In this document: piece after piece, positions 1 through 6,997 of the stretch
How the letters are laid out: every line of letters begins with the position of its first letter
How positions within the stretch are numbered: the first letter of the stretch is position 1
NCBI GenBank assembly: GCA_030146285.1
Contig: JASLBZ010000080.1
Span: forward strand, 1-16,198
Direction: 5' to 3'
Source: Neisseriaceae bacterium
GTDB lineage: Bacteria; Pseudomonadota; Gammaproteobacteria; Burkholderiales; Neisseriaceae
Length of the DNA stretch: 16,198 bases
Translations under genes and position numbers: made by a program
The notes under the pieces: generated by a model
Seen by the model: the letters and a program-made list of their open reading frames with translations, nothing else
What the model was told of the DNA's origin: nothing
Database searches by the model: none

Positions 1-63
1 CAAAGTGGTTTTACCATGATCGACGTGGGCGATAATGGCAATATTGCGAATTTGTTTGCTCAT
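1..63 (-). CDS. typA: TypA/BipA ribosome-associated GTPase, N-terminal fragment
   Basis: Only the first 21 codons lie in the window; the gene runs off the left edge. The peptide reads MSKQIRNIAIIAHVDHGKTT then L. It contains the P-loop AHVDHGKTT of translational GTPases. The RNIAIIAHVDHGKTTL form is typical of TypA/BipA; LepA usually has NFSIIAHIDHGKSTL. From family knowledge, TypA is an EF-G-like GTPase that binds ribosomes and supports 50S assembly and growth under stress or cold. The ATG at 63 is preceded by an extended -10 promoter, which supports this start, although no strong ribosome binding site is visible. The gene diverges from the DUF1289 gene. The family call is firm although the fragment is short. 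Confidence 0.88.
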   Translation of the reverse strand, partial: MSKQIRNIAIIAHVDHGKTTL

Positions 64-99
64 TGGAATTTTTGCTTCAAAGAAAAAAATTAGGAAGAG

Positions 100-108
100 A
101 TTATAGCA
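100..108 (-). promoter_or_regulatory. Extended -10 promoter of typA
   Basis: On the minus strand the sequence is TGCTATAAT, an exact extended -10 element (TGnTATAAT). Transcription would start near position 93, giving a leader of about 30 nt before the typA ATG at 63. No good -35 is visible, as is usual for extended -10 promoters. A 7-bp inverted repeat (TATAGCA at 102-108 and TGCTATA at 119-125) overlaps it. Confidence 0.6.
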
Positions 109-234
109 TTGTTCTAATTGCTATATTATGGTTTTTTTGCGACTCATAAATCATTGAATCAAGTAATAAAGACGTAATATACAGAGTAAAGTGCTCTTAC
201 TGTTTGAAATATAACATTTTTTTACTTAGGTGTT

Positions 235-263
235 TTGTTAAATTGTTGTATTATATTAATAAT
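235..263 (+). promoter_or_regulatory. Possible sigma-70 promoter for the DUF1289 gene
   Basis: TTGTTA (235-240) is followed after 17 bp by AATAAT (258-263), a fair sigma-70 pair about 60 bp upstream of the ATG at 323. The whole 64-322 gap is very AT-rich, so such matches are easy to find and this remains a weak prediction. I see nothing else in that gap beyond the typA promoter and the inverted repeat overlapping it. Confidence 0.3.
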
Positions 264-322
264 ATATTCGCCAGTATTGCTTCAGTGTTGGAAAGTTCAC
301 CACTTTTTAAGGTTGCCATGCC

Positions 323-589
323 ATGGAACAATTTGAGTTCTTTGATATTCCCAGTCCGTGCTGTGGCGTTTGCCAAAGCAACAATAAGGGGTATTGTAAA
401 GGATGTTTACGTTCACGAGATGAGCGTTTATATTGGCTGAAAATGAGCAATACCGAGAAAAAAATGGTATTGCAGTTGTGTGCAAGGCGCAAAAAAGCAG
501 TGATTGCGCGGGCTTTGAAAGCGCAAAAGCTAGCCAGTGAATCCATGCTTGTTTCGCCTGAGCAGTTGACTATATTAGATGAAATCTAA
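323..589 (+). CDS. DUF1289 family protein, small Cys-rich
   Basis: This 88-residue cytoplasmic protein carries the DUF1289 signature: PCCGVC at residues 12-17, then C-K-G-C at 25-28, followed by LRSRDE and W-x-x-M. C13, C17, C25 and C28 correspond to the conserved family cysteines, a pattern suited to binding a metal ion or Fe-S cluster, though no biochemical function is established. C14 is an additional cysteine. The tail after residue 45 is basic and probably helical. AAGG at 309-312 lies 10 nt before the ATG, slightly far but usable. The permease gene starts 23 bp downstream on the same strand with no terminator between, so the two are likely co-transcribed. The family assignment is confident; the function is unknown. 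Confidence 0.85.
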   Translation: MEQFEFFDIPSPCCGVCQSNNKGYCKGCLRSRDERLYWLKMSNTEKKMVLQLCARRKKAVIARALKAQKLASESMLVSPEQLTILDEI

Positions 590-612
590 ATTGAGAAAAT
601 AAAACATTCATT

Positions 613-1500
613 ATGATGAACTTGATTTTGTGCGTGTGTTTTAGTGTTGCAGTATCGGTCTTTTTGAAAGTTGCTTCGGCAAAAAAAATCAATTTAATGC
701 AAGCCATTGCCATGAATTATTTTGTGGCCATTGCTTGCGTTATTTTTTTATTAAAACCTGAATTCAATCCAGAAAATAGGCACCAGATTTCTTATTCTGT
801 CTTATTTGGTTTGGGCGTTCTGTTGCCCAGTGTGTTTTTAATGTTGGGTAAGGCGGTACAAACGGCGGGGATTGTGCGCTCAGATGCGGCGCAAAGATTA
901 TCGCTGTTTATCCCCATTGTGGCATCGTTTACCTTATTGGGCGAGCATTTGAGCTTGACCCGGTTTATCGGTTTGATTTTGGCTTTTGCTGCGTTATTTT
1001 GTTTGCTAGACAAGCCAAAAGCCAGCGGTGCGCACAATGACAGCCAATACGGTTGGGTTTATTTGTTGTTGGTGTGGGTGGGTTTTGGCGTGATTGATGT
1101 GTGCTTTAAAATGCTGGCCAAGACTGGGCAATCATCCACCATGAATTTATTGATGGTATTTGCTTTGGCAGGCATTTTGTCGTGTGTGTATGTTGCAATA
1201 AAACGCCAAGCATTAAGCCATGCTAGTTTATTGGCAGGTGTTCTTTTAGGTTGCATGAATTTTGCCAATATTCACTTTTATATTCAAGCACACCAAGAAT
1301 TTAGCACTTCACCCACATTGGTTTTTGCTGGTGTAAATATTGGTGTGATTGTAACGGGGTTATTGGTGGGTGCCATTCTTTTTAAAGAAAAACTGTCACG
1401 CTGGAATATATTGGGCATTGTTTTGGCTGTATCAGCCATTGCCGTGTTGTTTTATTTTGAGTCTTGGATGCGCAGCTTTGGTATTCGATTGGAAATATAA
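613..1500 (+). CDS. EamA/DMT-type membrane permease
   Basis: The gene encodes a 295-residue, very hydrophobic protein with about ten predicted membrane helices arranged as two five-helix halves, as in the drug/metabolite transporter superfamily. The stretch with LGEHLSLTRFIGLILAFAA (about residues 114-132) resembles the end of the first EamA repeat, and LFKEKLSRWNILGIVLAVSA (about 257-276) the equivalent end of the second. The tandem L-G/K-E-x-L-S pattern supports an internal duplication. The substrate cannot be inferred; relatives export or import amino acids, sugars or other metabolites across the inner membrane. The start is MM; ATG 613 or 616 are both possible and the ribosome binding site (GAGAAAA) is weak, so translational coupling to the DUF1289 gene is plausible. 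The stop codon shares its last base with an uptake sequence. Confidence 0.8.
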   Translation: MMNLILCVCFSVAVSVFLKVASAKKINLMQAIAMNYFVAIACVIFLLKPEFNPENRHQISYSVLFGLGVLLPSVFLMLGKAVQTAGIVRSDAAQRLSLFIPIVASFTLLGEHLSLTRFIGLILAFAALFCLLDKPKASGAHNDSQYGWVYLLLVWVGFGVIDVCFKMLAKTGQSSTMNLLMVFALAGILSCVYVAIKRQALSHASLLAGVLLGCMNFANIHFYIQAHQEFSTSPTLVFAGVNIGVIVTGLLVGAILFKEKLSRWNILGIVLAVSAIAVLFYFESWMRSFGIRLEI

Positions 1501-1511
1501 GGCAGCCTGAA
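1500..1511 (+). repeat. DNA uptake sequence, kingDUS form
   Basis: This is an exact AGGCAGCCTGAA. The first A is the last base of the permease stop codon, and the site sits three bases before a bidirectional terminator. In Neisseriaceae such 12-mers promote recognition of self DNA by the competence pilin ComP, and they are often found near terminators. Confidence 0.85.
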
Positions 1512-1514
1512 CAC

Positions 1515-1546
1515 AAAAAGCGATAAGGTTAACCTTATCGCTTTTT
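1515..1546. terminator. Perfect bidirectional Rho-independent terminator
   Basis: A perfect palindrome is centred on GGTTAACC: GCGATAAGG pairs with CCTTATCGC (core 1520-1541), flanked by A5 on the left and a T run on the right. It reads as an intrinsic terminator in both directions, serving the permease gene on the plus strand and hemN on the minus strand, which converge here. Confidence 0.92.
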
Positions 1547-1572
1547 TTAATGAATATAATAAGTGGCTCTAT

Positions 1573-2979
1573 TTAAACCGTTTGCGAGTAAATTGCATGT
1601 GTGGTTTTTTCACGCAAATACTTATCAAAAGTCATGGCAATATTCCGAATCACGAAGCGGCCTTTGGCACTAACCAAGATGAAATCCTCTTCAATATCCA
1701 ATAAACCCATGTCGTGAAAAGCACTTAAATCAGCCCATTCGTCCTTGAAGTAATTTTTAAAGCAAATGCCATATTGCGCTTCATAAGCACCAAAAGACAA
1801 AGCAAAACGACACATCAAATCTTGGATAATACTGCGACGCAAAATATCATCTTGGGTGAGGGTGATGCCACGCATAATCGGCAAGTGGCCTGACGCGATG
1901 CTTTCGTAATAGGCATTGATATCGCGCTCGTTTTGGACATAAATGTTGCTGACTTTGCCAATGGATGACACACCAATGGAAATCAAGTCGCAATCTGCAT
2001 AAGTTGAATAACCTTGGAAATTACGCTGCAAGCGACCTTGTTTTAGGGCCAAAGAAAGCTCATCGTTTGGTTTGGCAAAGTGATCCATGCCAATAAACAC
2101 ATAACCTTTGTTAATCAAGGTTTCAACAAACATTTGTAAGATATCCAGTTTGACTTCGCTAGAAGGCAAATCTGCATCAGCGATACGACGTTGAGGCTTA
2201 AATAAATGCGGCAAGTGGGCGTAGTGGTAAATGGCCAGGCGATCTGGGTCCAGTGCCAAAACACGCTCTAATGTTTCTTGCATTGAGGCCAAAGTTTGGT
2301 GTGGCAAACCATAAATCAAATCCACACTGATGGATTTGAAACCTGCATCTCGAGCGGCGTTGATGACCGTGGCAGTTTCTTCTTCTGTTTGCACGCGATT
2401 CACCGCTTTTTGTACATCCAAATTGAAATCTTGGATGCCAATACTCATGCGATTAAAGCCCAGTTCACGCAATTTGAAAACTGATTCACGAGTCACTTTT
2501 CTTGGGTCAATTTCAATGGAGTATTCGCCATCGGCAACCAAGGTAAAGTGTTCACGGATCAGTTCAAAAACGTGACCTAATTGTGCATCGCTTAGAAAAG
2601 TAGGCGTACCCCCACCAAAGTGCAATTGGGTCAGTTTTTGTTTGCCATTGAGGTGCGGTTTCAATAATGCCAATTCTTTGCCTAAATATTCTATGTATTC
2701 ATCGGCTTTGGATTTGTCTTTGGTGATGATTTTATTGCAACCGCAGTAATAGCAAATGGTATTGCAAAACGGAATGTGAACATATAAGGACAAAGCTTTG
2801 TTCAAAGCGCCCACAGTGCGTTTTGATAAGGTTTGTAAATAGTTTTGCTCAGTGAAATTATTTTGAAAGCGATCTGCAGTAGGATAAGAGGTGTAGCGAG
2901 GACCTTTACCGCTTAATGATTGGATAAGCTCTCTATCAAAATCAACGGCTTTAAATTGTTGTAACGCAGTAAAGTCCAT
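1573..2979 (-). CDS. hemN: Oxygen-independent coproporphyrinogen III oxidase
   Basis: HemN is a cytoplasmic radical-SAM enzyme that converts coproporphyrinogen III to protoporphyrinogen IX without oxygen, using two SAM molecules and a [4Fe-4S] cluster. The 468-residue length fits the family (E. coli enzyme about 457). The cluster motif C72-x3-C76-x2-C79-G-C81 sits in HIPFCNTICYYCGCNK. GGGTP at 122-126 is the SAM-binding loop, IEIDPR follows near 155-160, and DLIYGLPHQT near 219-228. The N-terminal GPRYTSYPTA (26-35) and a C-terminal HemN domain are present, distinguishing it from the shorter HemW. The ATG at 2979 has no strong ribosome binding site. A perfect FNR box lies 66 bp upstream, implying induction when oxygen is low. 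It diverges from fnr and converges on the permease. Confidence 0.96.
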   Translation of the reverse strand: MDFTALQQFKAVDFDRELIQSLSGKGPRYTSYPTADRFQNNFTEQNYLQTLSKRTVGALNKALSLYVHIPFCNTICYYCGCNKIITKDKSKADEYIEYLGKELALLKPHLNGKQKLTQLHFGGGTPTFLSDAQLGHVFELIREHFTLVADGEYSIEIDPRKVTRESVFKLRELGFNRMSIGIQDFNLDVQKAVNRVQTEEETATVINAARDAGFKSISVDLIYGLPHQTLASMQETLERVLALDPDRLAIYHYAHLPHLFKPQRRIADADLPSSEVKLDILQMFVETLINKGYVFIGMDHFAKPNDELSLALKQGRLQRNFQGYSTYADCDLISIGVSSIGKVSNIYVQNERDINAYYESIASGHLPIMRGITLTQDDILRRSIIQDLMCRFALSFGAYEAQYGICFKNYFKDEWADLSAFHDMGLLDIEEDFILVSAKGRFVIRNIAMTFDKYLREKTTHAIYSQTV

Positions 2980-3013
2980 TTAGAATACGCCCAGAATGTC
3001 AAAGTTTAATTGT

Positions 3014-3019
3014 ACTATG
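3014..3019 (-). promoter_or_regulatory. Candidate -10 element of an FNR-dependent hemN promoter
   Basis: On the minus strand the hexamer is CATAGT (4/6 to TATAAT). It would start transcription near 3007-3010, placing the centre of the FNR box (3051.5) about 41-44 bp upstream, the geometry of a class II FNR-activated promoter. The hexamer match alone is weak; the spacing is the main support. Confidence 0.4.
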
Positions 3020-3044
3020 ATTACTGATTCTGCACTTTTTTGCG

Positions 3045-3058
3045 TTGATTCAAATCAA
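3045..3058. promoter_or_regulatory. FNR box between hemN and fnr
   Basis: TTGATTCAAATCAA is a perfect match to the FNR consensus TTGAT-N4-ATCAA. It lies in the divergent gap, 66 bp from the hemN start and 134 bp before the fnr start. It is placed to activate hemN as a class II site and could also autoregulate fnr. The FNR protein encoded next door has the recognition residues expected for this consensus. Confidence 0.88.
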
Positions 3059-3066
3059 TGCGAGAG

Positions 3067-3095
3067 TTTATTACGCTCAGTAATAATGGTAGAAT
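3067..3095 (+). promoter_or_regulatory. Possible fnr promoter
   Basis: TAGAAT (3090-3095) is a 5/6 match to the -10 consensus, with a poor -35 TTTATT (3067-3072) at 17 bp spacing. Transcription would begin near 3102, with the FNR box centred about 50 bp upstream. The region is AT-rich, so this is tentative. Confidence 0.3.
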
Positions 3096-3192
3096 GATGT
3101 TTGCGTAAAATCAAATTCATGTCAATTAAATAAAATATTTTTTGTGACTTGGATTTTTTGAACCAGGTATCGATTTAAAGGAAAATTAAAGA

Positions 3193-3921
3193 ATGGCAAA
3201 CAGTAATGTTTTAAAAACACTTTGTTCAACATGTTCATTACGGGAGTTGTGTCTTCCTGTTGGCTTAATGCCTGATGAATTGGAACAAATCGATGCTGTG
3301 ATTCGCCAAAGTCGCCGTTTAAAGCGGGGTGAGTATCTATTCCGTGTAGGTGAGCCATTTACTTCTTTTTATGCCATTCGTACCGGTTTTATGAAAACAA
3401 CGATTGTCAGCCAAGATGGACGTGATCAAGTGACTGGATTTTCCATGTCTGGTGAGTTGATTGGCTTGGATGGAATCTCTACAGGAGAGCATACCTGTGA
3501 TGCCGTGGCTTTAGAAGACAGTGAAGTGTGTGAGTTGCCATTTTCTCGTTTGGAGGGTTTGTCAGCAGAAATTCCATCCTTACAGCGCCACTTTTACCGT
3601 TTAATGAGTCGTGAGATTGTTCGTGACCAAGGTGTTATGTTGTTATTAGGCAACATGAAGTCAGAAGAACGCTTAGCTGCCTTTTTACTGAATTTATCAC
3701 AACGTTTACAGTCTCGCGGATTTGCTGCTTATGATTTTATTTTGCGCATGTCGCGTGAAGAAATGGGCAGTTATTTGGGGTTGAAACTGGAAACCGTGAG
3801 CAGAACGCTGTCTAAGTTTCACCAAGCTGGCTTAATCAAAGTGGATCACAAACACATTCAAATTTTAGAGCCGAATGCTTTAAAAGAAATGGTTTCAGGC
3901 TGCTCACAAAGCGGCGCATAA
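3193..3921 (+). CDS. fnr: FNR-type oxygen-sensing transcription regulator
   Basis: This 242-residue protein is a Crp/Fnr-family regulator that senses oxygen through a labile [4Fe-4S] cluster and, in its intact anaerobic form, binds DNA as a dimer. The N-terminal cysteines are C11, C14 and C20 (CSTCSLRELC), and C113 in EVCELPF aligns with the fourth cluster ligand, Cys122 of E. coli FNR. A cyclic-nucleotide-binding-like barrel spans about 25-135, a dimerisation helix about 130-160 (ERLAAFLLNLS follows), and the helix-turn-helix about 187-215. The recognition helix has E200-x2-S203-R204, the residues that specify TTGAT half-sites. AAAGGA near 3177 serves as ribosome binding site. The gene is divergent from hemN and lies just upstream of htpG on the same strand, without a clear terminator between them. 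C102 and C237 are additional cysteines with no assigned role. Confidence 0.95.
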   Translation: MANSNVLKTLCSTCSLRELCLPVGLMPDELEQIDAVIRQSRRLKRGEYLFRVGEPFTSFYAIRTGFMKTTIVSQDGRDQVTGFSMSGELIGLDGISTGEHTCDAVALEDSEVCELPFSRLEGLSAEIPSLQRHFYRLMSREIVRDQGVMLLLGNMKSEERLAAFLLNLSQRLQSRGFAAYDFILRMSREEMGSYLGLKLETVSRTLSKFHQAGLIKVDHKHIQILEPNALKEMVSGCSQSGA

Positions 3922-3927
3922 TCAGTT

Positions 3928-3955
3928 CTTGAAATATCCCATACTGACCTCACTT
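3928..3955 (+). promoter_or_regulatory. Candidate sigma-32 heat-shock promoter of htpG
   Basis: CTTGAAA (3928-3934) matches the sigma-32 -35 consensus exactly. After 13 bp comes CCTCACTT (3948-3955), which fits CCCCATnT at 5 of 7 defined positions. The predicted start near 3961-3963 would give a leader of about 36 nt. htpG is a classic sigma-32 target, which adds weight. Confidence 0.45.
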
Positions 3956-3995
3956 ATTACTCATTCGAAATAATATTAAGTCGTGAATGAGGTCA
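3945..3995 (+). promoter_or_regulatory. Potential RNA fold masking the htpG ribosome binding site
   Basis: TGACCTCA (3945-3952) is the exact reverse complement of TGAGGTCA (3988-3995), which contains the htpG Shine-Dalgarno GAGG (3989-3992). A second upstream segment, CTCATTC (3960-3966), is the exact reverse complement of GAATGAG (3985-3991), overlapping the same Shine-Dalgarno. The two pairings exclude each other. A small TATTA/TAATA pairing (3955-3959 with 3971-3975) could fill the loop of the longer form. In a heat-shock gene this suggests an RNA thermometer or switch, but this is inference from complementarity only. Confidence 0.4.
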
Positions 3996-3997
3996 AT

Positions 3998-5890
3998 ATG
4001 AAAGAAACATTAAGTTTTCAAACAGAAGTTAAACAGCTATTGCAATTAATGATTCACTCTTTGTACTCAAACAAAGAAATCTTTTTGCGTGAGTTGGTGT
4101 CGAATGCAGCTGATGCCATTGATAAATTACGCTTTGAATCCTTAAGTCACCCCGAGTTTCTCGAAAACAATTCTGAATTTAAAATTACAGTAACCGCAAA
4201 CCAAGACAACAAAACCGTGACAGTGTCGGATAACGGTATTGGTATGACCCAAGAGCAAATTATTGATCACTTAGGCACGATTGCCAAGTCGGGTACTAAG
4301 GCGTTCTTTGAGCAGTTAACTGGTGACAAACAAAAAGATGCCCATTTAATTGGTCAATTTGGTGTGGGTTTTTATTCTGCATTTATTGTTGCAGATGAAG
4401 TGACTGTCGAAAGCCGCCATGCCGGCTTGCCTCACGATCAAGGCGTGCGTTGGCAAAGCAAGGGCGATGGTGAGTTTACCGTTGAGACCATTACCAAAGA
4501 AACTCGCGGTACTGATATTATCTTGCACTTAAAAGAAGATCAAAATGATTTGCTAAGCGATTGGACTTTGCGCCGCATTGCCACGACTTATAGCGATCAT
4601 ATTTCTGTGCCCATCATGATGAAAAAAGCACCAGAATACGATGATGAAGGCAATATTTTACACAGTGATGATTTGGAGTCTGTGAACCAAGCGCAAGCAT
4701 TGTGGACACGTCCGAAAAATGACATTACTGACGAACAATACCAAGAATTTTACCAACATGTCTCTCATGATTTTGGCAAAGCTTTGGCTTGGAGCCATGC
4801 CAAAGTAGAGGGACGTCAAGAATACACGGAATTATTGTATATCCCAGAAAATGCACCGTATGACTTGTATGAGCGTGAAGCCAAAGGCGGCGTTAAGTTG
4901 TATGTAAAACGTGTGTTTATCATGGATGATGTTAATAAGTTGATGCCTGCTTATATGCGTTTTGTGCGTGGTGTGATTGACAGCAATGATTTGCCGTTGA
5001 ATGTTTCGCGTGAAATCTTGCAAGAAAGCAAAGATTTGGATGTGATTCGTTCAGGCTGTGTGAAAAAAGTGATTGCGCTCTTAGAAGATTTGGCCAAAAA
5101 CCACCCCGAGCGTTTCACGATGTTCTGGAATACTTTCGGTCGCGTCTTAAAAGAAGGTGTGGGCGAAGATGCGAACAATAAAAACAAGATTGCCGCTTTG
5201 TTGCGCTTTACCAGTACGCATAACGACAATGCCGAACAAAATGTTAGCTTTGCTGATTACATTGCGCGCATGAAAGATGGGCAAGATAAGATTTATTATA
5301 TTACTGCTGATAGCTATGCAGCTGCCAAAAACAGCCCACACATGGAAGTCTTCAACAAAAAAGGTGTTGAGGTTTTGTTGTTAACCGATCGTGTCGATGA
5401 ATGGGTTGTGGGTAGTTTGCCTGAGTTTGATGGCAAAATGTTGGTGAGCGTTGCCAAAGGTAGCTTGGATTTGGGCGGTATGGAAGATGAAGCAGAAAAA
5501 GCCGAACAAGCCAAAGTGGAAGAAAGCAGCAAGGATTTGGTGGCGACGATGAAAGCTTTATTGGGTGATAAAGTGGCAGATGTGCGTGCTACCACACGTT
5601 TGGTTGATAGCCCAACCTGCTTGGTTGTTGGTGAAAATGACATTAGCCAACATTTGGCTCGTATGCTTGAAGCTGCTGGTGCAAAAGACCAATTGCCAAC
5701 CAATAAGCCAACATTGGAAATCAATCCTGAACACATGTTATTAAAACGCTTAGAGCAAGAAAGTAATACAGAAAAACAAACCGATTTGGCAGAATTGCTA
5801 TTGGATCAGGCTTTACTGGCTGAGGGCGGTAAGTTAGAAGATCCTGCTAGCTTTGTGAAACGCATGAACCAATTGTTAATGTCATTGTAA
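3998..5890 (+). CDS. htpG: HtpG, bacterial Hsp90 chaperone
   Basis: HtpG is a cytosolic ATP-dependent dimeric chaperone that remodels client proteins, working with the DnaK system. The 630-residue product matches the family (E. coli 624). The N-terminal GHKL ATPase domain shows ELVSNAADAIDKLR (32-45; catalytic E32 and Mg-binding N36), DNGIGM (78-83), the lid GTIAKSGT (93-100) and GQFGVGFYSAF (119-129). The middle domain includes RGVIDSNDLPLNVSREILQ near 320-340, which carries the ATP-contacting arginine, and the C-terminal dimerisation domain follows. I chose ATG 3998 because GAGG at 3989-3992 is ideally spaced and MKETLSFQTEV is the normal N-terminus; a GTG at 3983 would add five residues with no support. 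A sigma-32-like promoter and a potential SD-masking fold precede it. Confidence 0.97.
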   Translation: MKETLSFQTEVKQLLQLMIHSLYSNKEIFLRELVSNAADAIDKLRFESLSHPEFLENNSEFKITVTANQDNKTVTVSDNGIGMTQEQIIDHLGTIAKSGTKAFFEQLTGDKQKDAHLIGQFGVGFYSAFIVADEVTVESRHAGLPHDQGVRWQSKGDGEFTVETITKETRGTDIILHLKEDQNDLLSDWTLRRIATTYSDHISVPIMMKKAPEYDDEGNILHSDDLESVNQAQALWTRPKNDITDEQYQEFYQHVSHDFGKALAWSHAKVEGRQEYTELLYIPENAPYDLYEREAKGGVKLYVKRVFIMDDVNKLMPAYMRFVRGVIDSNDLPLNVSREILQESKDLDVIRSGCVKKVIALLEDLAKNHPERFTMFWNTFGRVLKEGVGEDANNKNKIAALLRFTSTHNDNAEQNVSFADYIARMKDGQDKIYYITADSYAAAKNSPHMEVFNKKGVEVLLLTDRVDEWVVGSLPEFDGKMLVSVAKGSLDLGGMEDEAEKAEQAKVEESSKDLVATMKALLGDKVADVRATTRLVDSPTCLVVGENDISQHLARMLEAAGAKDQLPTNKPTLEINPEHMLLKRLEQESNTEKQTDLAELLLDQALLAEGGKLEDPASFVKRMNQLLMSL

Positions 5891-5933
5891 TTTTGATTTA
5901 GATATTTACTTTCAATTAATAAACGATACAATG

Positions 5934-5968
5934 AAGCCTTAGTGATGTTTACTAAGGCTTTATTTTTT
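5934..5968 (+). terminator. Rho-independent terminator after htpG
   Basis: AAGCCTTAGT (5934-5943) pairs perfectly with ACTAAGGCTT (5951-5960) around a 7-nt loop, followed by TATTTTTT. This ends htpG transcription. It also shows that the in-frame codons upstream of 5990 are not part of ansA. Confidence 0.88.
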
Positions 5969-5989
5969 AATGTAATGATAGGTAGGTTG

Positions 5990-6997
5990 ATGCGTAATAA
6001 ATATTGGGTACTGTATACGGGCGGTACCATTGGCATGAAAAAAACCGAAATTGGTTTGGTGCCGGACAAAGGAATTATGGAAAAGGTCTTGGCACCTTAT
6101 TCCAAATTGGATACTTTTGATTGTCATATTTGTGATCCGCTCATTGACTCATCTGCTTTGAATATCGGACATTGGCAAGCATGGCTGGAGTTGATCCGAG
6201 ACAGAATCAATGAATACGATGGTATTTTGATTTTGCATGGTACTGACACCATGGCGTATACCGCCAATATGTTGGCTTTTGCCTTACAAGGCTTGAACAA
6301 ACCCGTAATTTTAACGGGTTCACAATGGCCTTATGATGCAAACAACAGTGATGCGCCTTTGAACTTAGAAACGGCTGTTGCTGCTTTGAACTTGCCAATT
6401 TGCCAGGAAGTCGCGATTGCTTTTGACGGTGCGCTTTGGCAAGCAGTGGGCAGCAGTAAAGTCAGTACTGAAACGGCCGCAGGTTTCAGTACGCCACATT
6501 ATCCGCCTTTGGGTTTGTGGCAAGAGCACAAATGGCAAGAACTTAGAAAAGAACGGTTTTTGCGCTTGGGTGACTTAGATAAGCCGGTTAAGGTTTTGTC
6601 ATTGGATTCTGATATTGAGATTGGCGTGTTACTGTTTCAACCTGCTTTGCCTGTTGAAAGTGTGATCCGTTACTTAGACAACACTCCTGAACAAGCAGTG
6701 GTGTTATTAACATACGGTCATGGTAATGCACCGGATTACCCTGAAATGATGAATGCGATGCGCGAGTACATCAATCGAGGTAATGTTCTGGTGAATATTA
6801 GCCAAGTGAAACAAGGGCATGTGGCATCTTTGTATGCTCAAGGCCATGCTCTAATTAAAATTGGTGTGGTCAATGGCGGTCGTTGGAATATTGAAACGAC
6901 CATGGCCAAGTTGATAGTGGGCTTAAGCCAAGGCTTACATGGCATTGATTTGGAGCAAATGCTACTGGATAACTGGGTGGGTGAGTGGAGTGATTGA
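5990..6997 (+). CDS. ansA: Type I (cytoplasmic) L-asparaginase
   Basis: The enzyme hydrolyses L-asparagine to aspartate and ammonia. With the chosen start it has 335 residues (E. coli AnsA 338) and no signal peptide, consistent with the cytoplasmic type I form. Both family signatures are present: YTGGTIG at residues 9-15, containing the first catalytic threonine T13, and ILHGTDTMAYTA at 81-92, with T85 and D86. TGSQWP (109-114) and the downstream SSKVSTETA with the conserved lysine K157 complete the active site. AGG at 5980-5982 lies 7 nt before ATG 5990. Longer in-frame starts at 5942 and 5945 fall inside the htpG terminator and are rejected. The stop codon directly abuts the stop of the convergent GNAT gene, with no terminator between them. 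The promoter is probably between the htpG terminator and the start, but I cannot place it. Confidence 0.93.
   Translation: MRNKYWVLYTGGTIGMKKTEIGLVPDKGIMEKVLAPYSKLDTFDCHICDPLIDSSALNIGHWQAWLELIRDRINEYDGILILHGTDTMAYTANMLAFALQGLNKPVILTGSQWPYDANNSDAPLNLETAVAALNLPICQEVAIAFDGALWQAVGSSKVSTETAAGFSTPHYPPLGLWQEHKWQELRKERFLRLGDLDKPVKVLSLDSDIEIGVLLFQPALPVESVIRYLDNTPEQAVVLLTYGHGNAPDYPEMMNAMREYINRGNVLVNISQVKQGHVASLYAQGHALIKIGVVNGGRWNIETTMAKLIVGLSQGLHGIDLEQMLLDNWVGEWSD

Noticed and set aside
3983..3997. GTG start for htpG five codons upstream
   Set aside because: ATG 3998 has an ideally spaced GAGG and gives the standard HtpG N-terminus; the GTG has no ribosome binding site.
5314..5736. 140-codon open frame antisense to htpG
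   Set aside because: It is a shadow of the htpG reading frame; Ser/Thr-rich low-complexity composition, no ribosome binding site and no domain.
5942..5989. N-terminal extension of ansA from 5942 or 5945
   Set aside because: These codons lie in the htpG terminator hairpin and T run; ATG 5990 has a ribosome binding site and begins right before the TGGTIG motif at the usual distance.
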